Positions 34,038 to 46,721 of a stretch of 64,000 nucleotides of DNA are shown in pieces (the first letter of the stretch is position 1; each line of letters begins with the position of its first letter). The notes beneath the pieces were generated by a model. That model was not told the DNA's origin and ran no database searches. It was given only the letters and a program-made list of their open reading frames with translations. Position numbers and translations under genes: made by a program. The stretch comes from Sinonovacula constricta (taxonomy: Eukaryota; Mollusca; Bivalvia; Cardiida; Solecurtidae): NCBI GenBank assembly GCA_007844125.1, contig CM017563.1, positions 848,501 through 912,500 on the forward strand. The letters run 5' to 3'.

Positions 34038-34215
34038 TGGTTACTACAAATGTGCAGGGGCCGTTCCTCTAGTATGACTGTGATGGTTACTACACATGTG
34101 CTGAGGCCGTTCTTCTAGTATGACTTTGATGGTTACTACACATGTGCTGGAGCCGTTCCTCTAGAATGACTGTGATGGTTACTAAACATGTGCTGGGGCC
34201 GTTCTAATAATCTAG
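34033..34215 (+). repeat. 46-bp tandem repeat, four copies
   Basis: TGATGGTTACTACACATGTG, CTGGGGCCGTTCCTCTAGTA, TGACTG repeats four times with few changes. It starts at the stop codon of the terminal exon at 33969-34037. Confidence 0.85.
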
Positions 34216-37200
34216 ACATTCTCTAGTGCTTCTTTTACATGGTCTCTCATAGAATTAATTATGATAGCGTACTTTTGCAGGTAATTCATTTTATTCCAAT
34301 TAAAAATTGGTTATTCATTAAAAAGTCATTTTTATTCATGACCCTCTTATGACCAGCGTGGGTGTTGGTGGATCTTTTTGTTCGGGTCAGTTTCTCAAAA
34401 TATGTCAAAAGTTATTCACGTTAAACATGGAATCGCTTACTTTAAAAAGGGAACCCACTGCAGAAAGGCATGTAACCATAAAATAATTATTTACCAAGTT
34501 AGGTCCCTTTCTGAACTTTGAATTGTCTGTTTTTAACAGCTAACATTATACATACTCAACGCTGATAATGTGAAGCATGCTTTCTTCGAACAGTTCGAGT
34601 TTTAAATCTTATATTTGGTTAAATATATAAATTGTGACTGCACTATAAAGAAAGGAATAAAAAGCACACTTGCATTTTCTGTTTTACTGGCATATTGATA
34701 ACAGTCTGTATAATTGGCTAATTGGCATATGGTAAATTAATATTTATAAGACATATACTTATACTAAATTATAGAATGGAAATTACCTGCTTAACCTTTG
34801 GTTTGTAATGAGTTGTCTTTGCCTAATGTAATAATCTGTGGCCTCTATTTAGATATATAGATATATTTGATCAGCCTGGCTATGACATAAGTACATCAAT
34901 ACAGTCCACAGAAAACTATGAATACATAATTTAACTGACTTCACTAATGTCTCCTCTTTAATCGGTTAATATATAGTTTCCTCATGTAATATCTAGCATA
35001 CTCATTTATTTGATGGTTTATGTTTAAAAGGAGCAATAAAAAACGACAAAAAGGATATAATCTATTTTTATTTTGTATGATTCTGAAATTCCAATATATG
35101 TCCTTTATATAACAAGCTTATATTTTTATGTGAAAATACATGAAGTGCTTACATAAGTATTTTCTACTGACATATTCGGAAATAACAAAATATTAAACAA
35201 TGCATCTATGTTGCATCCAAACAATCATAAATGACACTGGCTAAATCTTAAACAAACTGTTTAAAGCTCATATTCATACGGCAGCAATGGTGAAGTAACA
35301 CCAGTAACCATGTTGAAGTCAAACCGAGGCTGAGAGCGTACACAGATAATAGAAACACTTAGTGGTACTGGCTCCGGTTAATTCAGTCAGTAGAACATTA
35401 GTGGGGCCTTCTTAATCAGAATATGTCTTAACTATTTTTCTGAATTGTTTCTAGGTTTTTAACAAGCATGTAAACAGACAAAAGAACAAAGCCATACTAA
35501 CTGTGATATATTTACACATTTTGACAAAAATTGACTTTTTGTTGGTCTTAGTTTGTCATAAAAAATTACCTTATTTTCTTGGATTAGTTATATATTAATT
35601 ATATTGCACACATAGGAGTATGAGAAGCAAGCAGTTAATAAATCAAATCCAGAGCTTTCATTTTTTATGGCAAAACTCGACTGACTGAACTGACTCTTGC
35701 ACATTTGTACACACGTCCTGAAAGTGCCAAAGATAAAGCAAATCTCACAGCCTCGGTTGGTATCGGCTGCACAATATCATGAATATGGTATATTATAATC
35801 ACTAATTGGACAAAATACACAAACCTCAAAATTTAAGGGAATAGAAAACTGGTATATGGACCCATGAGGTCAGGCTTAGAAGTAAATTGGTCTGAATGGT
35901 TGGACACATCTAGAGGATCGGGTGGTGTAAGGAAGAGGGTGGAGCCATAAGATTTATCGTTTAGTTAATACCTTCAGATCGATGGATGTTTAGTAAGTCT
36001 TTTACCAACAAGTTTGACATTCAATACACATGCTTATTGGTTTAGTGCAATGTGACTTCCAAGCATTATAGCATTCCTTTTTTACATTGGGATGGGGCTT
36101 TGAGGCTCTAGAAAAGGTCGATCATTGAAATGTCTTTTACTCAAATCTTACTATTCCCATTATTACTCGATATACACATATCCACATCTAAGTTCATAAA
36201 CATAATATAAAACAAGGTATAATATAGAATAAGAGATATACAGAATTATGTAATATTCATCACGTCTTATTACAATAATACTGCATAATCTTCATGCAAA
36301 GATAATATAATAAGAACATACTTAAGTATATACTTAAGACATACTTGAGGAAATGTTTAAAAAACACACATGTTGCACGAAACAACTTAAAACATGATGG
36401 AAAACTTATGCCGAAACATAAAAATTTCCTCATGTATATTTTGAATAACATACAACAATATCTTAATATATAAGCTAAACAGAAATGTATTGAACATATT
36501 TTCAATAAGTGTGTTGTTTGATAGAGCGGCTACACTATACACATACACATGAATAATACTAGCACATTATATAACAGTCGAATTTACACAATCAGTGAAG
36601 CCATTCATACAACCTCACATATTAACCAGTTATGCACAATTACATTACCGGTAAAGCCGATCATAAAAAATCACATTAAAACTGATCATACAATATTTCA
36701 TGGCATCACGCACCATCATTTTATAGCATATAATACATTAAAAAACTCCAAATTTTTAAGCACATGGTCCCATCTGGATCACTTCAGGTGTGATCTTTAC
36801 TCGCTGAGCCAGATCACTTCACATCAATAATGCATGATGACATTACACATTATCATTATATAGCATATTATGTTATACATAAAAAAAAACACCACCAACT
36901 TTATAACCACATACTGTACTTCAAGTTAGTTAACAGTAATTCTAATCCGGTTGGTCGCGTCTGGATCACTTCAAGTTGGATCTTTACTGTTTGCCTAAGC
37001 TAGATCACTTCATATCAAGAACTTGATAAATGCGAAGCACAAGTCTGGTTTAATATCTGACTAAGTACAATTTCATTGAAATACAAAAAAAAAAAAAAAT
37101 AATGTCCTCACGTTTGAAATTAAAAATTGCACTCGCCTTCAAGATGATGAATGTACAATCAATAAATAAATGATACATAACAAAATGCAAACATTTATAT

Positions 37201-37320
37201 GTACATTAGGAGCTATCAACAATATTAAAATTATGCAAAGAGAAACAATGATCAATTGAATTGCATTATAAAAATGTTATCATGCATTTAAAATACATCA
37301 CGTGGATTAATTATGGTCAT
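34216..37320. other. Stretch without recognised gene
   Basis: AT-rich sequence. There is a two-copy local repeat at 36772-36825 and 36960-37017 (TCTGGATCACTTCA, GATCTTTACT, AGATCACTTCA). Frames at 36260-36505 and 36549-36830 carry no domain. Confidence 0.4.
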
Positions 37321-37324
37321 TATA

Positions 37325-37405
37325 GTGATGCCCAGTAATGTTTGCTGGTGGAAGAAGACCCAGACAAATGTCTGAGTAGAACCACTGATGCACTGCAGTA
37401 CTGAA
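37325..37405 (-). mobile_element. SINE fragment, minus strand
   Basis: CAGACAAATGTCTGAGTAGA, ACCACTGATGCACTGCAGTA is the reverse complement of the SINE body at 29400-29450 and matches 18580-18620. Confidence 0.5.
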
Positions 37406-37530
37406 ATGACACTGAAATCATAAGACAAATTCTAAACAAAAAATGTGACACTTATACCAGACGTTTGAAACAATTTTACACCAAAATGTGAAAGATAGTT
37501 TTACCACATTAAATATTTGAAAGAAAAATA

Positions 37531-37683
<153 letters not shown>

Positions 37684-38239
37684 GCAAGTTATGAAAAAAA
37701 GAACAGAAGACATCATTCATAAGTCAAAAGTAAAATAATAAAGAATAAACGTATACTACAAATGTACATGAGGCAAAATTGAAAAATAACAATGTTTTCT
37801 GAAGTGCTAATTCAAAAACACCATCACATACATATAAACATCAAGTAAATGGAATAAATTATCTAAATGAACATTGGCATATTAAAAACTTACACTGGAG
37901 GGTGAAGTAACGGCAATACACTCAGGTGAAAAATAAATGATACTGGAGGGTGATGTAACGGCAATTAACTAAGATTTCTTTAATGATGCTTAACTCAACA
38001 TTCATGAATGTTTTATTAAAACTTGTAACATTAACGTAAATGATTCTCATTGGACAGTCTCAAGCATGGACATGACACCTCATTCTGGTTAAAAAATCAC
38101 TTAATATAACTTAAGTTGACAGGATCAGGGTCCGTTTTATAACCAATTCATTGGGTAAAATTCCCCTTTTTAGTAAAAAAGGCTTCATTTTAATGGAATC
38201 TTCTCACAAAATGTTTTGGTTCTAATCATATGGAAAGAG

Positions 38240-38545
38240 GACAATGATGAACCTTAAGCCCTTCCCTGAGGACAAGGGATTTTAGGAGGCTCATATATGG
38301 CATCAAGTAATTAGGAGTTATTTACTTTAGAAAACTTTGGATTAGACCATTTGTGTGGCCTCTGGGCAATTAAAATTTTCTAGAATTTTACCTAGTGACC
38401 TACTAAATCCATGGGATGAAGTTCAAAACATATCTAAAATTTCATATAACTTTCTGGCCCTGTTTGGTAAAGATTGTGCAATAAATGTGGCGTCCAATAC
38501 TTGTTATGAAAGCACGTATGGGAGTGGACCACGCCAACTAGTCAG
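38240..38545 (+). mobile_element. Head of the 147-bp-array element, truncated
   Basis: GAGGACAAGGGATTTTAGGA, GGCTCATATATGGCATCAAG, TAATTAGGAGTTATTTACTT matches 4850-4920. It continues into about one and a half 147-bp units before stopping near 38545. Confidence 0.65.
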
Positions 38546-38757
38546 GCTACCTGTAAGATGCAATTTAGCAATTCATAAATGCTGACCATGTAATGTTCCT
38601 ACATCGAAGAAACTTGTGCAAGAAGTTAAACTTAACTTGGTAAAACGAGTAATTTTGAAACATTAAATATCTATTAAAATTAACAATGTCATGAGTTTTA
38701 TTTATTAGGTTAAACAAATCAGCAGACAAAATGTTTAACATTTCCTTATGCAGCAAC

Positions 38758-41700
38758 TACAATGGTATATTTATATGAGCCAACAGACAATCGGGATGGT
38801 ATATTTATATGAGCCAACAGACAACCAGGATGGTATATTTATAGGAGCCAACAGGCAATCAGGATGGTATATTTATATGAGCCGACAGACAATCAGGATG
38901 GTATATATATGAGCCAACAGACAATTAGGGTGGTATATTTATAGGAGACAACAATCAGGGTGGTATATTTATATGAGCCAACAATCAGGGTGGTATATTT
39001 ATATGAGCCAACAGACAACCAGGGTGGTATATTTATAGGAGCCAACAATCAGGATGGTATATTTATATGAGCCAACAGACAATTAGGAAGGTATATTTAT
39101 AGGAGCCAACAGACAATCAGGATGGTTTATTTATATGAGCCAAAAGACAATCGGGACGGTTTATTTATATAAGCCAACAGACAATCAGGATGGTATATTT
39201 ATATAAGACAACATACAATCAGGATGGTTTATTTATATGAGACAAAAGACAATCGGGATGGTATATTTATATGAGCCAACAGACAATCAGGATGGTATAT
39301 TCATATGAGCCGACAGACAATCAGGATGGTATATATATGAGCCAACAGACAATCAGGATGGTATATTTATATGAGCAAACAGACAATCAGATGGTATATT
39401 TATATAAGCAAACAATCAGGGTGGTATATATATATGAGACAAAAGACAATCAGGACGGTATATTTATACGAGCCAACAGACAATCAGGATGGTATATTTA
39501 TATGAGCCAAAAGACAATCAGGATGGTATATTCATATGAGCCAACAGACAATCAGGATGGTATATTTATATAAGCCAACAGACAATCAGGATGGTTTATT
39601 TATATAAGCCAACAGACAATCAGGATGGTTTATTTATATAAGCCAACAGACAATCAGGATGGTATATTTATATAAGCCAACAGACAATCAGGATGGTATA
39701 TTCATATAAGCCAACAGACAATCAGGATGGTATATTTATATAAGCCAACAGACAATCAGGATGGTTTATTTATATGAGCCAAAAGACAATCGGGATGGTT
39801 TATTTATATAAGCCAACAGACAATCAGGATGGTATATTTATATAAGACAACATACAATCAGGATGGTTTATTTATATGAGACAAAAGACAATCGGGATGG
39901 TATATTTATATGAGCCAACAGACAATCAGGATGGTATATTCATATGAGCCAACAGACAATCAGGATGGTATATTTATATAAGCCAACAGACAATCAGGAT
40001 GGTTTATTTATATGAGCCAAAAGACAATCAGGATGGTTTATTTATATGAGCCGACAGACAATCAGGATGGTATATATATGAGCCAACAGACAATCAGGAT
40101 GGTATATTTATATGAGCAAACAGACAATCAGATGGTATATTTATATAAGCAAACAATCAGGGTGGTATATTTATATGAGCCAACCGACAATCAGGATTGT
40201 ATATTTATATGAGCCAACAGACAACCAGGATGGTATATTTATATGAGCCAACCGACAATCAGGATGGTATATTTATATGAGCCAACAGACAACCAGGATG
40301 GTATATTTATATAAGCCAACAGACAATCAGGATGGTTTATTTATATGAGCCAAAAGACAATCAGGACGGTATATTTATACGAGCCAACAGACAATCAGGA
40401 TGGTATATTCACATGAGCCAACAGACAATCAGGATGGTATATTTATATGAGCCAAAAGACAATCAGGATGGTATATTCATATGAGCCAACAGACAATCAG
40501 GATGGTATATTTATATAAGCCAACAGACAATCAGGATGGTTTATTTATATGAGCCAACAGACAATCAGGATGGTTTATTTATATAAGCCAACAGACAATC
40601 AGGATGGTATATTTATATAAGCCAACAGACAATCAGGATGGTATATATATGAGCCAACAGACAATTAGGGTGGTATATTTATAGGAGACAACAATCAGGG
40701 TGGTATATTTATATGAGCCAACAATCAGGGTGGTATATTTATATGAGCCAACAGACAACCAGGGTGGTATATTTATAGGAGCCAACAATCAGGATGGTAT
40801 ATTTATATGAGCCAACAGACAATTAGGAAGGTATATTTATAGGAGCCAACAGACAATCAGGATGGTTTATTTATATGAGCCAAAAGACAATCGGGACGGT
40901 TTATTTATATAAGCCAACAGACAATCAGGATGGTATATTTATATAAGACAACATACAATCAGGATGGTTTATTTATATGAGACAAAAGACAATCGGGATG
41001 GTATATTTATATGAGCCAACAGACAATCAGGATGGTATATTCATATGAGCCGACAGACAATCAGGATGGTATATATATGAGCCAACAGACAATCAGGATG
41101 GTATATTTATATGAGCAAACAGACAATCAGATGGTATATTTATATAAGCAAACAATCAGGGTGGTATATATATATGAGACAAAAGACAATCAGGACGGTA
41201 TATTTATACGAGCCAACAGACAATCAGGATGGTATATTTATATGAGCCAAAAGACAATCAGGATGGTATATTCATATGAGCCAACAGACAATCAGGATGG
41301 TATATTTATATAAGCCAACAGACAATCAGGATGGTTTATTTATATAAGCCAACAGACAATCAGGATGGTTTATTTATATAAGCCAACAGACAATCAGGAT
41401 GGTATATTTATATAAGCCAACAGACAATCAGGATGGTATATTCATATAAGCCAACAGACAATCAGGATGGTATATTTATATAAGCCAACAGACAATCAGG
41501 ATGGTTTATTTATATGAGCCAAAAGACAATCGGGATGGTTTATTTATATAAGCCAACAGACAATCAGGATGGTATATTTATATAAGACAACATACAATCA
41601 GGATGGTTTATTTATATGAGACAAAAGACAATCGGGATGGTATATTTATATGAGCCAACAGACAATCAGGATGGTATATTCATATGAGCCAACAGACAAT

Positions 41701-43435
41701 CAGGATGGTATATTTATATAAGCCAACAGACAATCAGGATGGTTTATTTATATGAGCCAAAAGACAATCAGGATGGTTTATTTATATGAGCCGACAGACA
41801 ATCAGGATGGTATATATATGAGCCAACAGACAATCAGGATGGTATATTTATATGAGCAAACAGACAATCAGATGGTATATTTATATAAGCAAACAATCAG
41901 GGTGGTATATTTATATGAGCCAACCGACAATCAGGATTGTATATTTATATGAGCCAACAGACAACCAGGATGGTATATTTATATGAGCCAACCGACAATC
42001 AGGATGGTATATTTATATGAGCCAACAGACAACCAGGATGGTATATTTATATAAGCCAACAGACAATCAGGATGGTTTATTTATATGAGCCAAAAGACAA
42101 TCAGGATGGTATATTTATACGAGCCAACAGACAATCAGGATGGTATATTCACATGAGCCAAGAGACAATCAGGATGGTATATTTATATGAGCCAAAAGAC
42201 AATCAGGATGGTATATTCATATGAGCCAACAGACAATCAGGATGGTATATTTATATAAGCCAACAGACAATCAGGATGGTTTATTTATATGAGCCAACAG
42301 ACAATCAGGATGGTTTATTTATATAAGCCAACAGACAATCAGGATGGTATATTTATATAAGCCAACAGACAATCAGGATGGTATATTCATATAAGCCAAC
42401 AGACAATCAGAATGGTATATTTATATAAGCCAACAGACAATCAGGATGGTTTATTTATATGAGCCAAAAGACAATCGGGATGGTTTATTTATATAAGCCA
42501 ACAGACAATCAGGATGGTATATTTATATAAGACAACAGACAATCAGGATGGTTTATTTATATGAGCCAAAAGACAATCGGGATGGTATATTTATATGAGC
42601 CAACAGACAATCAGGATGGTATATTCATATGAGCCAACAGACAATCAGGATGGTATATTTATATAAGCCAACAGACAATCAGGATGGTTTATTTATATGA
42701 GCCAAAAGACAATCGGGATGGTATATTTATATGAGCCAACAGACAATCAGGATGGAATATTCATATGAGCCAACAGACAATCAGGATGGTATATTTATAT
42801 AAGCCAACAGACAATCAGGATGGTTTATTTATATAAGCCAAAAGACAATCGGGATTGTATATTATATGAGCCAAAAGACAATCAGGATGGTATATTTATA
42901 TAAGCCAACAGACAATCAGGATGGTTTATTTATATGAGCCAAAAGACAATCGGGATGGTATATTTATATGAGCCAAAAGACAATCAGGATGGTATATTTA
43001 TATGAGCCATCAGACAACCAGGATGGTATATTTATATGAGCCAACAGACAATCAGGATGGTTTATTTATATTAGCCAAAAGACAATCAGGATGGTTTATT
43101 TATATGAGCCAAAAGACAATCGGGATGGTATATTTATATGAGCCAACAGACAATCAGGATGGTATATTCATATGAGCCAACAGACAGTCAGGATGGTATA
43201 TTTATATGAGCCAACAGACAATCAGGATGGTATATTCATATGAGCCAACAGACAATCAGGATGGTATATTTATATGAGCCAACAGACAATCAGGATGGTA
43301 TATTCATATGAGCCAACAGACAGTCAGGATGGTATATTTATATAACCCAAGAGACAATCAGGATGGTATATTTATATGAGCCAACAGACAATCAGGATGG
43401 TATATTTATATGAGCCAACAGAAAATCAGGATATG
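38758..43435 (+). repeat. 34-bp satellite array, 4.7 kb, with 1740-bp higher-order duplication
   Basis: About 137 copies of a 34-bp unit (GACAATCAGGATGGTATATT, TATATGAGCCAACA). Variant units (TTCATATGAGCC, TTTATTTATATAAG, GGGTGG, 28-bp short units) occur in the same order twice. Sequence from about 38884 to 40623 recurs at about 40624 to 42363 with an exact 1740-bp offset and only a handful of differences (for example GGACGG versus GGATGG near 40364/42104). The period is not a multiple of three, so the repetitive frames (MSQQTIRMVY type) are not genes. Confidence 0.95.
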
Positions 43436-43439
43436 TTAC

Positions 43440-44885
43440 TATATAAAAACAGACATGTATAAACAAACCTCAAATCTAAAATAAAATGCTTTACGACAAG
43501 TACTAACCTATACCTATAAGTGGCCTGGTTGCATTTTGCATAGATCCACACAATCAATTCATACTTGCCCTGTTTTTAACATATACTGTATTGATGAGCT
43601 TTCACTGCATAAATATTTTAAAAAAAGCTTTGCGACACTTTCGATTCTCCAAACATAAAGGAAACTAAATAATTTAATGGACAAGCTAAAAACTACACAA
43701 TATTTTAAGGGACACCAAAAGAAAACACAATATCTTAAAGGACGTGTTACATAAAGTCTAGAGATCAGTGAAAACATTTGAATGAATTATTCCTTGTAGT
43801 CCGACAAAAGCTTTACATTCTTACCAACTGAAATTAAGTAATTTTAATAAATATTGTTAAATAGAACATTGAACATGTTAATGTAGTATGGTGACAATTT
43901 GCCAACAAAAAATAAATGGTCACAAAACTAATAAAACAACTGTACACATCAAAAAGGATATCCACATCAAGAAATGTCACAAGATTGCAATATTCAATAA
44001 TTGTCTTTACATCATAAACAAATAAAATATGAGTAAACAACAACACACTGTATTTACAATTATCACCCAATATTAAAATGCATTTGCAACAATTATGTCT
44101 TGTGGACAAAAAAAAAAAAACAACAACAATAAATGCTATCACTAATGAAAAGTTAACGGAGCCCAAACTAACTAAAATATAAAAAATGGAAACCCTTTCC
44201 TAGCTTTGGGCTTGTACTGTCAGTTTGGTCCATACAGTAAAAAGTAAGTTCAAACGTTGTTGTTTTGGCATTTTAAGTACCACAGCAATATGTTTATGTT
44301 CCTCAATGTCAGAATCAGAATATGACCTCATTGAAAATTTTACAGCAAGATCCAAAAGAGTCACTTTAATCACATGGTAGGGTTATACATGTGAAGCCTA
44401 AATATTTTGAACAAGTAAATAAACACAAATATATCACTTAGCAAGATCTTTCACCAGCTGATATCTTACCCTAAATAATTTTGAAACGTATTTCAAATTC
44501 TTGTAATTATAATGAAAAAGCATAGCAACAAACTTACATGCAAACTATTAACAAACCTGGATATTTTTGGTTATATGAGGCACATTTGTGAACATTTTCT
44601 ATCTAATAAAAACAACTTCTAATTCTGACAAGGATTTTATGAAAATGCCCCCTAAACAAGTCTCCCATTTTACTTCGCGTAATTAGATAAATTTAAGATA
44701 ATTGTTAACAATACAAAGAAGGTATTTGGATGTTTTCATTAGGATTATTGTTCATCTGGAGTTTGTCATCATGGCAAAATTATATTCATGGTATTTCAAA
44801 TATAAATTAGGCATTTTTAGTTGGAAATGAGTGGACTTAATGGATGATTTCTTTCCACAAAGCAATTGGAATATTGTAAGGTCAC
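43440..44885. other. Stretch without recognised gene
   Basis: AT-rich sequence with a poly-A/AAC tract near 44110. Two hydrophobic minus-strand frames (43559-43777, 43834-44166) look like chance in T-rich antisense sequence. Confidence 0.4.
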
Positions 44886-44892
44886 ATTTTAA

Positions 44893-45386
44893 AGGTGGTA
44901 TCTGACAGGTTGCTTATATCAAATACATGTAACAATATATTATTCACGTTTTGAGAAATGGGGGCATAATTTCTATGTAGTCTCGTAGTATAGTCCAAGC
45001 AAATATGATTTTGAGCACAACCTCAATTGTTAAACAGTATAAATTGTTAAACAATCACTCTAAATGTCAATTCTGACAAGATCTTTAAATATGCTTGATG
45101 GAGTTTTCTGCTAAAATGGTTATTGACATCACAGACATTTCCAGATGATAAGATAACGTGATCTTAAAAGTAAGTGGTCACGTGGTTTGCTAAGTTTAAA
45201 AATAGCTAACTGTGCAGCGAGGCTCCGACAGTAAATATATATAATAACAAGGGGAATGTTATGCTCCACAACTCACATAGATATAGGACATCAATGAGCA
45301 ATATTCCATGGGATCTTTTTATTTGACAAAAATTTATTTTGCTGTTTGAGAGAAGACAATGGGGTCCAAACAGTCGGATACCACCT
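44893..45386 (+). mobile_element. Complete MITE with TTAA target duplication
   Basis: A 494-bp element begins AGGTGGTATCTGAC and ends GTCGGATACCACCT; these termini are inverted with one mismatch. TTAA flanks both sides (44889-44892 and 45387-45390). TTAA target duplications are typical of piggyBac-type transposition, so this is a candidate non-autonomous piggyBac-like MITE. It encodes nothing. Related ends lie at 4440-4608, 20164-20290, 59780-59836 and 62700-62990. Confidence 0.8.
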
Positions 45387-45390
45387 TTAA

Positions 45391-46721
45391 GAGAGGTAAG
45401 TCTGCCCTCTTTGATCCATTTAATACTCGCTCAGTGTGCATTTTTGTACCAGAAAGTTTACATGGGACATTCTGCTTGTTCAAGCAAATGGGTTTGTATT
45501 GGAGTCATAAAGTGGTTCATTAATCAATATAAAGTGTAAAATCAACAATTTGTAAAATGCCTCAATTTGTGTGTGGATGGTCAGACATTCATCTGAGTGT
45601 ATTTTGTTATTTTACAAATTCATTCAACATGACAAGTATTTTTTTTCATAAATATCTTATTAGTACACACAATATACATAGTGCTGTGTACAAAACACAT
45701 GGCTTTCCAAATCAAACTTTGAAATAAAACGATATTATTTTGACAAAATACCCAACGCCATTTTGGAAAAGATTGGTTTTGCAGCCTTGAAATACATGCA
45801 GCCTAGAAATATATGTAGATTAATTTTGCAGCCTGGAAATATATGTTCATCAATTTTATAGCCTGCACAAACAATCCCACGTCAAAAAACTCTAAATTTA
45901 CATTACATATCATGCTGCTTATATAAATAATTTTATAAACATTAAACACTATTATCATTACTTCAGATTTAAGAAAGTCATTTAATATTATCCACTTTTT
46001 CAATGTCTTTGTACAACTTTTATAGAAATATCATCGCAATCCTTTATTGCTTTTTGAAAGCTAATCCACATTACATGAAACTGAATAATGCGTTTAGTTG
46101 TACTGATTGTACCTGGTAGTTTTCTGACAGTGATACAGTTTATATTAGTGTACAGTTAAATACAACGGTTCTTTAGTTTAAAGTTATTACATAATGACCT
46201 TTAATTTTATAGATAAAATGTTTTTAATGTGTAAGTGTATCTTTGAGTAATTCAGCAAACTGGAACTACTGTAAAATGCTAACTTGACAGCTGTGAATAG
46301 ATATGGGATACTTTGTCTAGGATAAAAATGATTACACTGGGTATTTGTCTACCCAGTGAAATTATAGGGTATTTTGTGCTTGGGTAATATTTTCTCCTGC
46401 ATACATCAAGTGTGAATGTCACTCTATTTTACTGATGGCTACATTAGGCAATTAATTCTGCTAAGTCCAGGTATGTCTGAAACATCGAACGGACAAAAGG
46501 ACGACAATCATGTTCTGTACAGTAAATATCTACAACTTTTATTCTCTGAAGTGTTGCCAAGCTCAAGACACTGTCCATTAGAGGACCTATACCGTGATTT
46601 ATTTTTTGGAATATAAGAGTATGTGAGCAATTTAAGCACGATGGCGGCTATTACATTATTATAGTAGGAAACAGTTATTGCTAGCGTGTTCTGTGCAATG
46701 AGTATTTATTTTAGTAAGTTT
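45391..46721. other. Flank 3' of the LRR array, no gene recognised
   Basis: Sequence downstream (minus strand) of the decaying LRR units. No further LRR unit or other exon was recognised. The frame at 46416-46616 has no domain. Confidence 0.4.

Noticed and set aside
39271..41952. Pairs of identical frames 1740 bp apart
   Set aside because: They mirror the satellite duplication; the period is not divisible by three.
38758..43435. CRISPR array
   Set aside because: There are no unique spacers; units are contiguous 34-mers in an intron-rich eukaryotic context.
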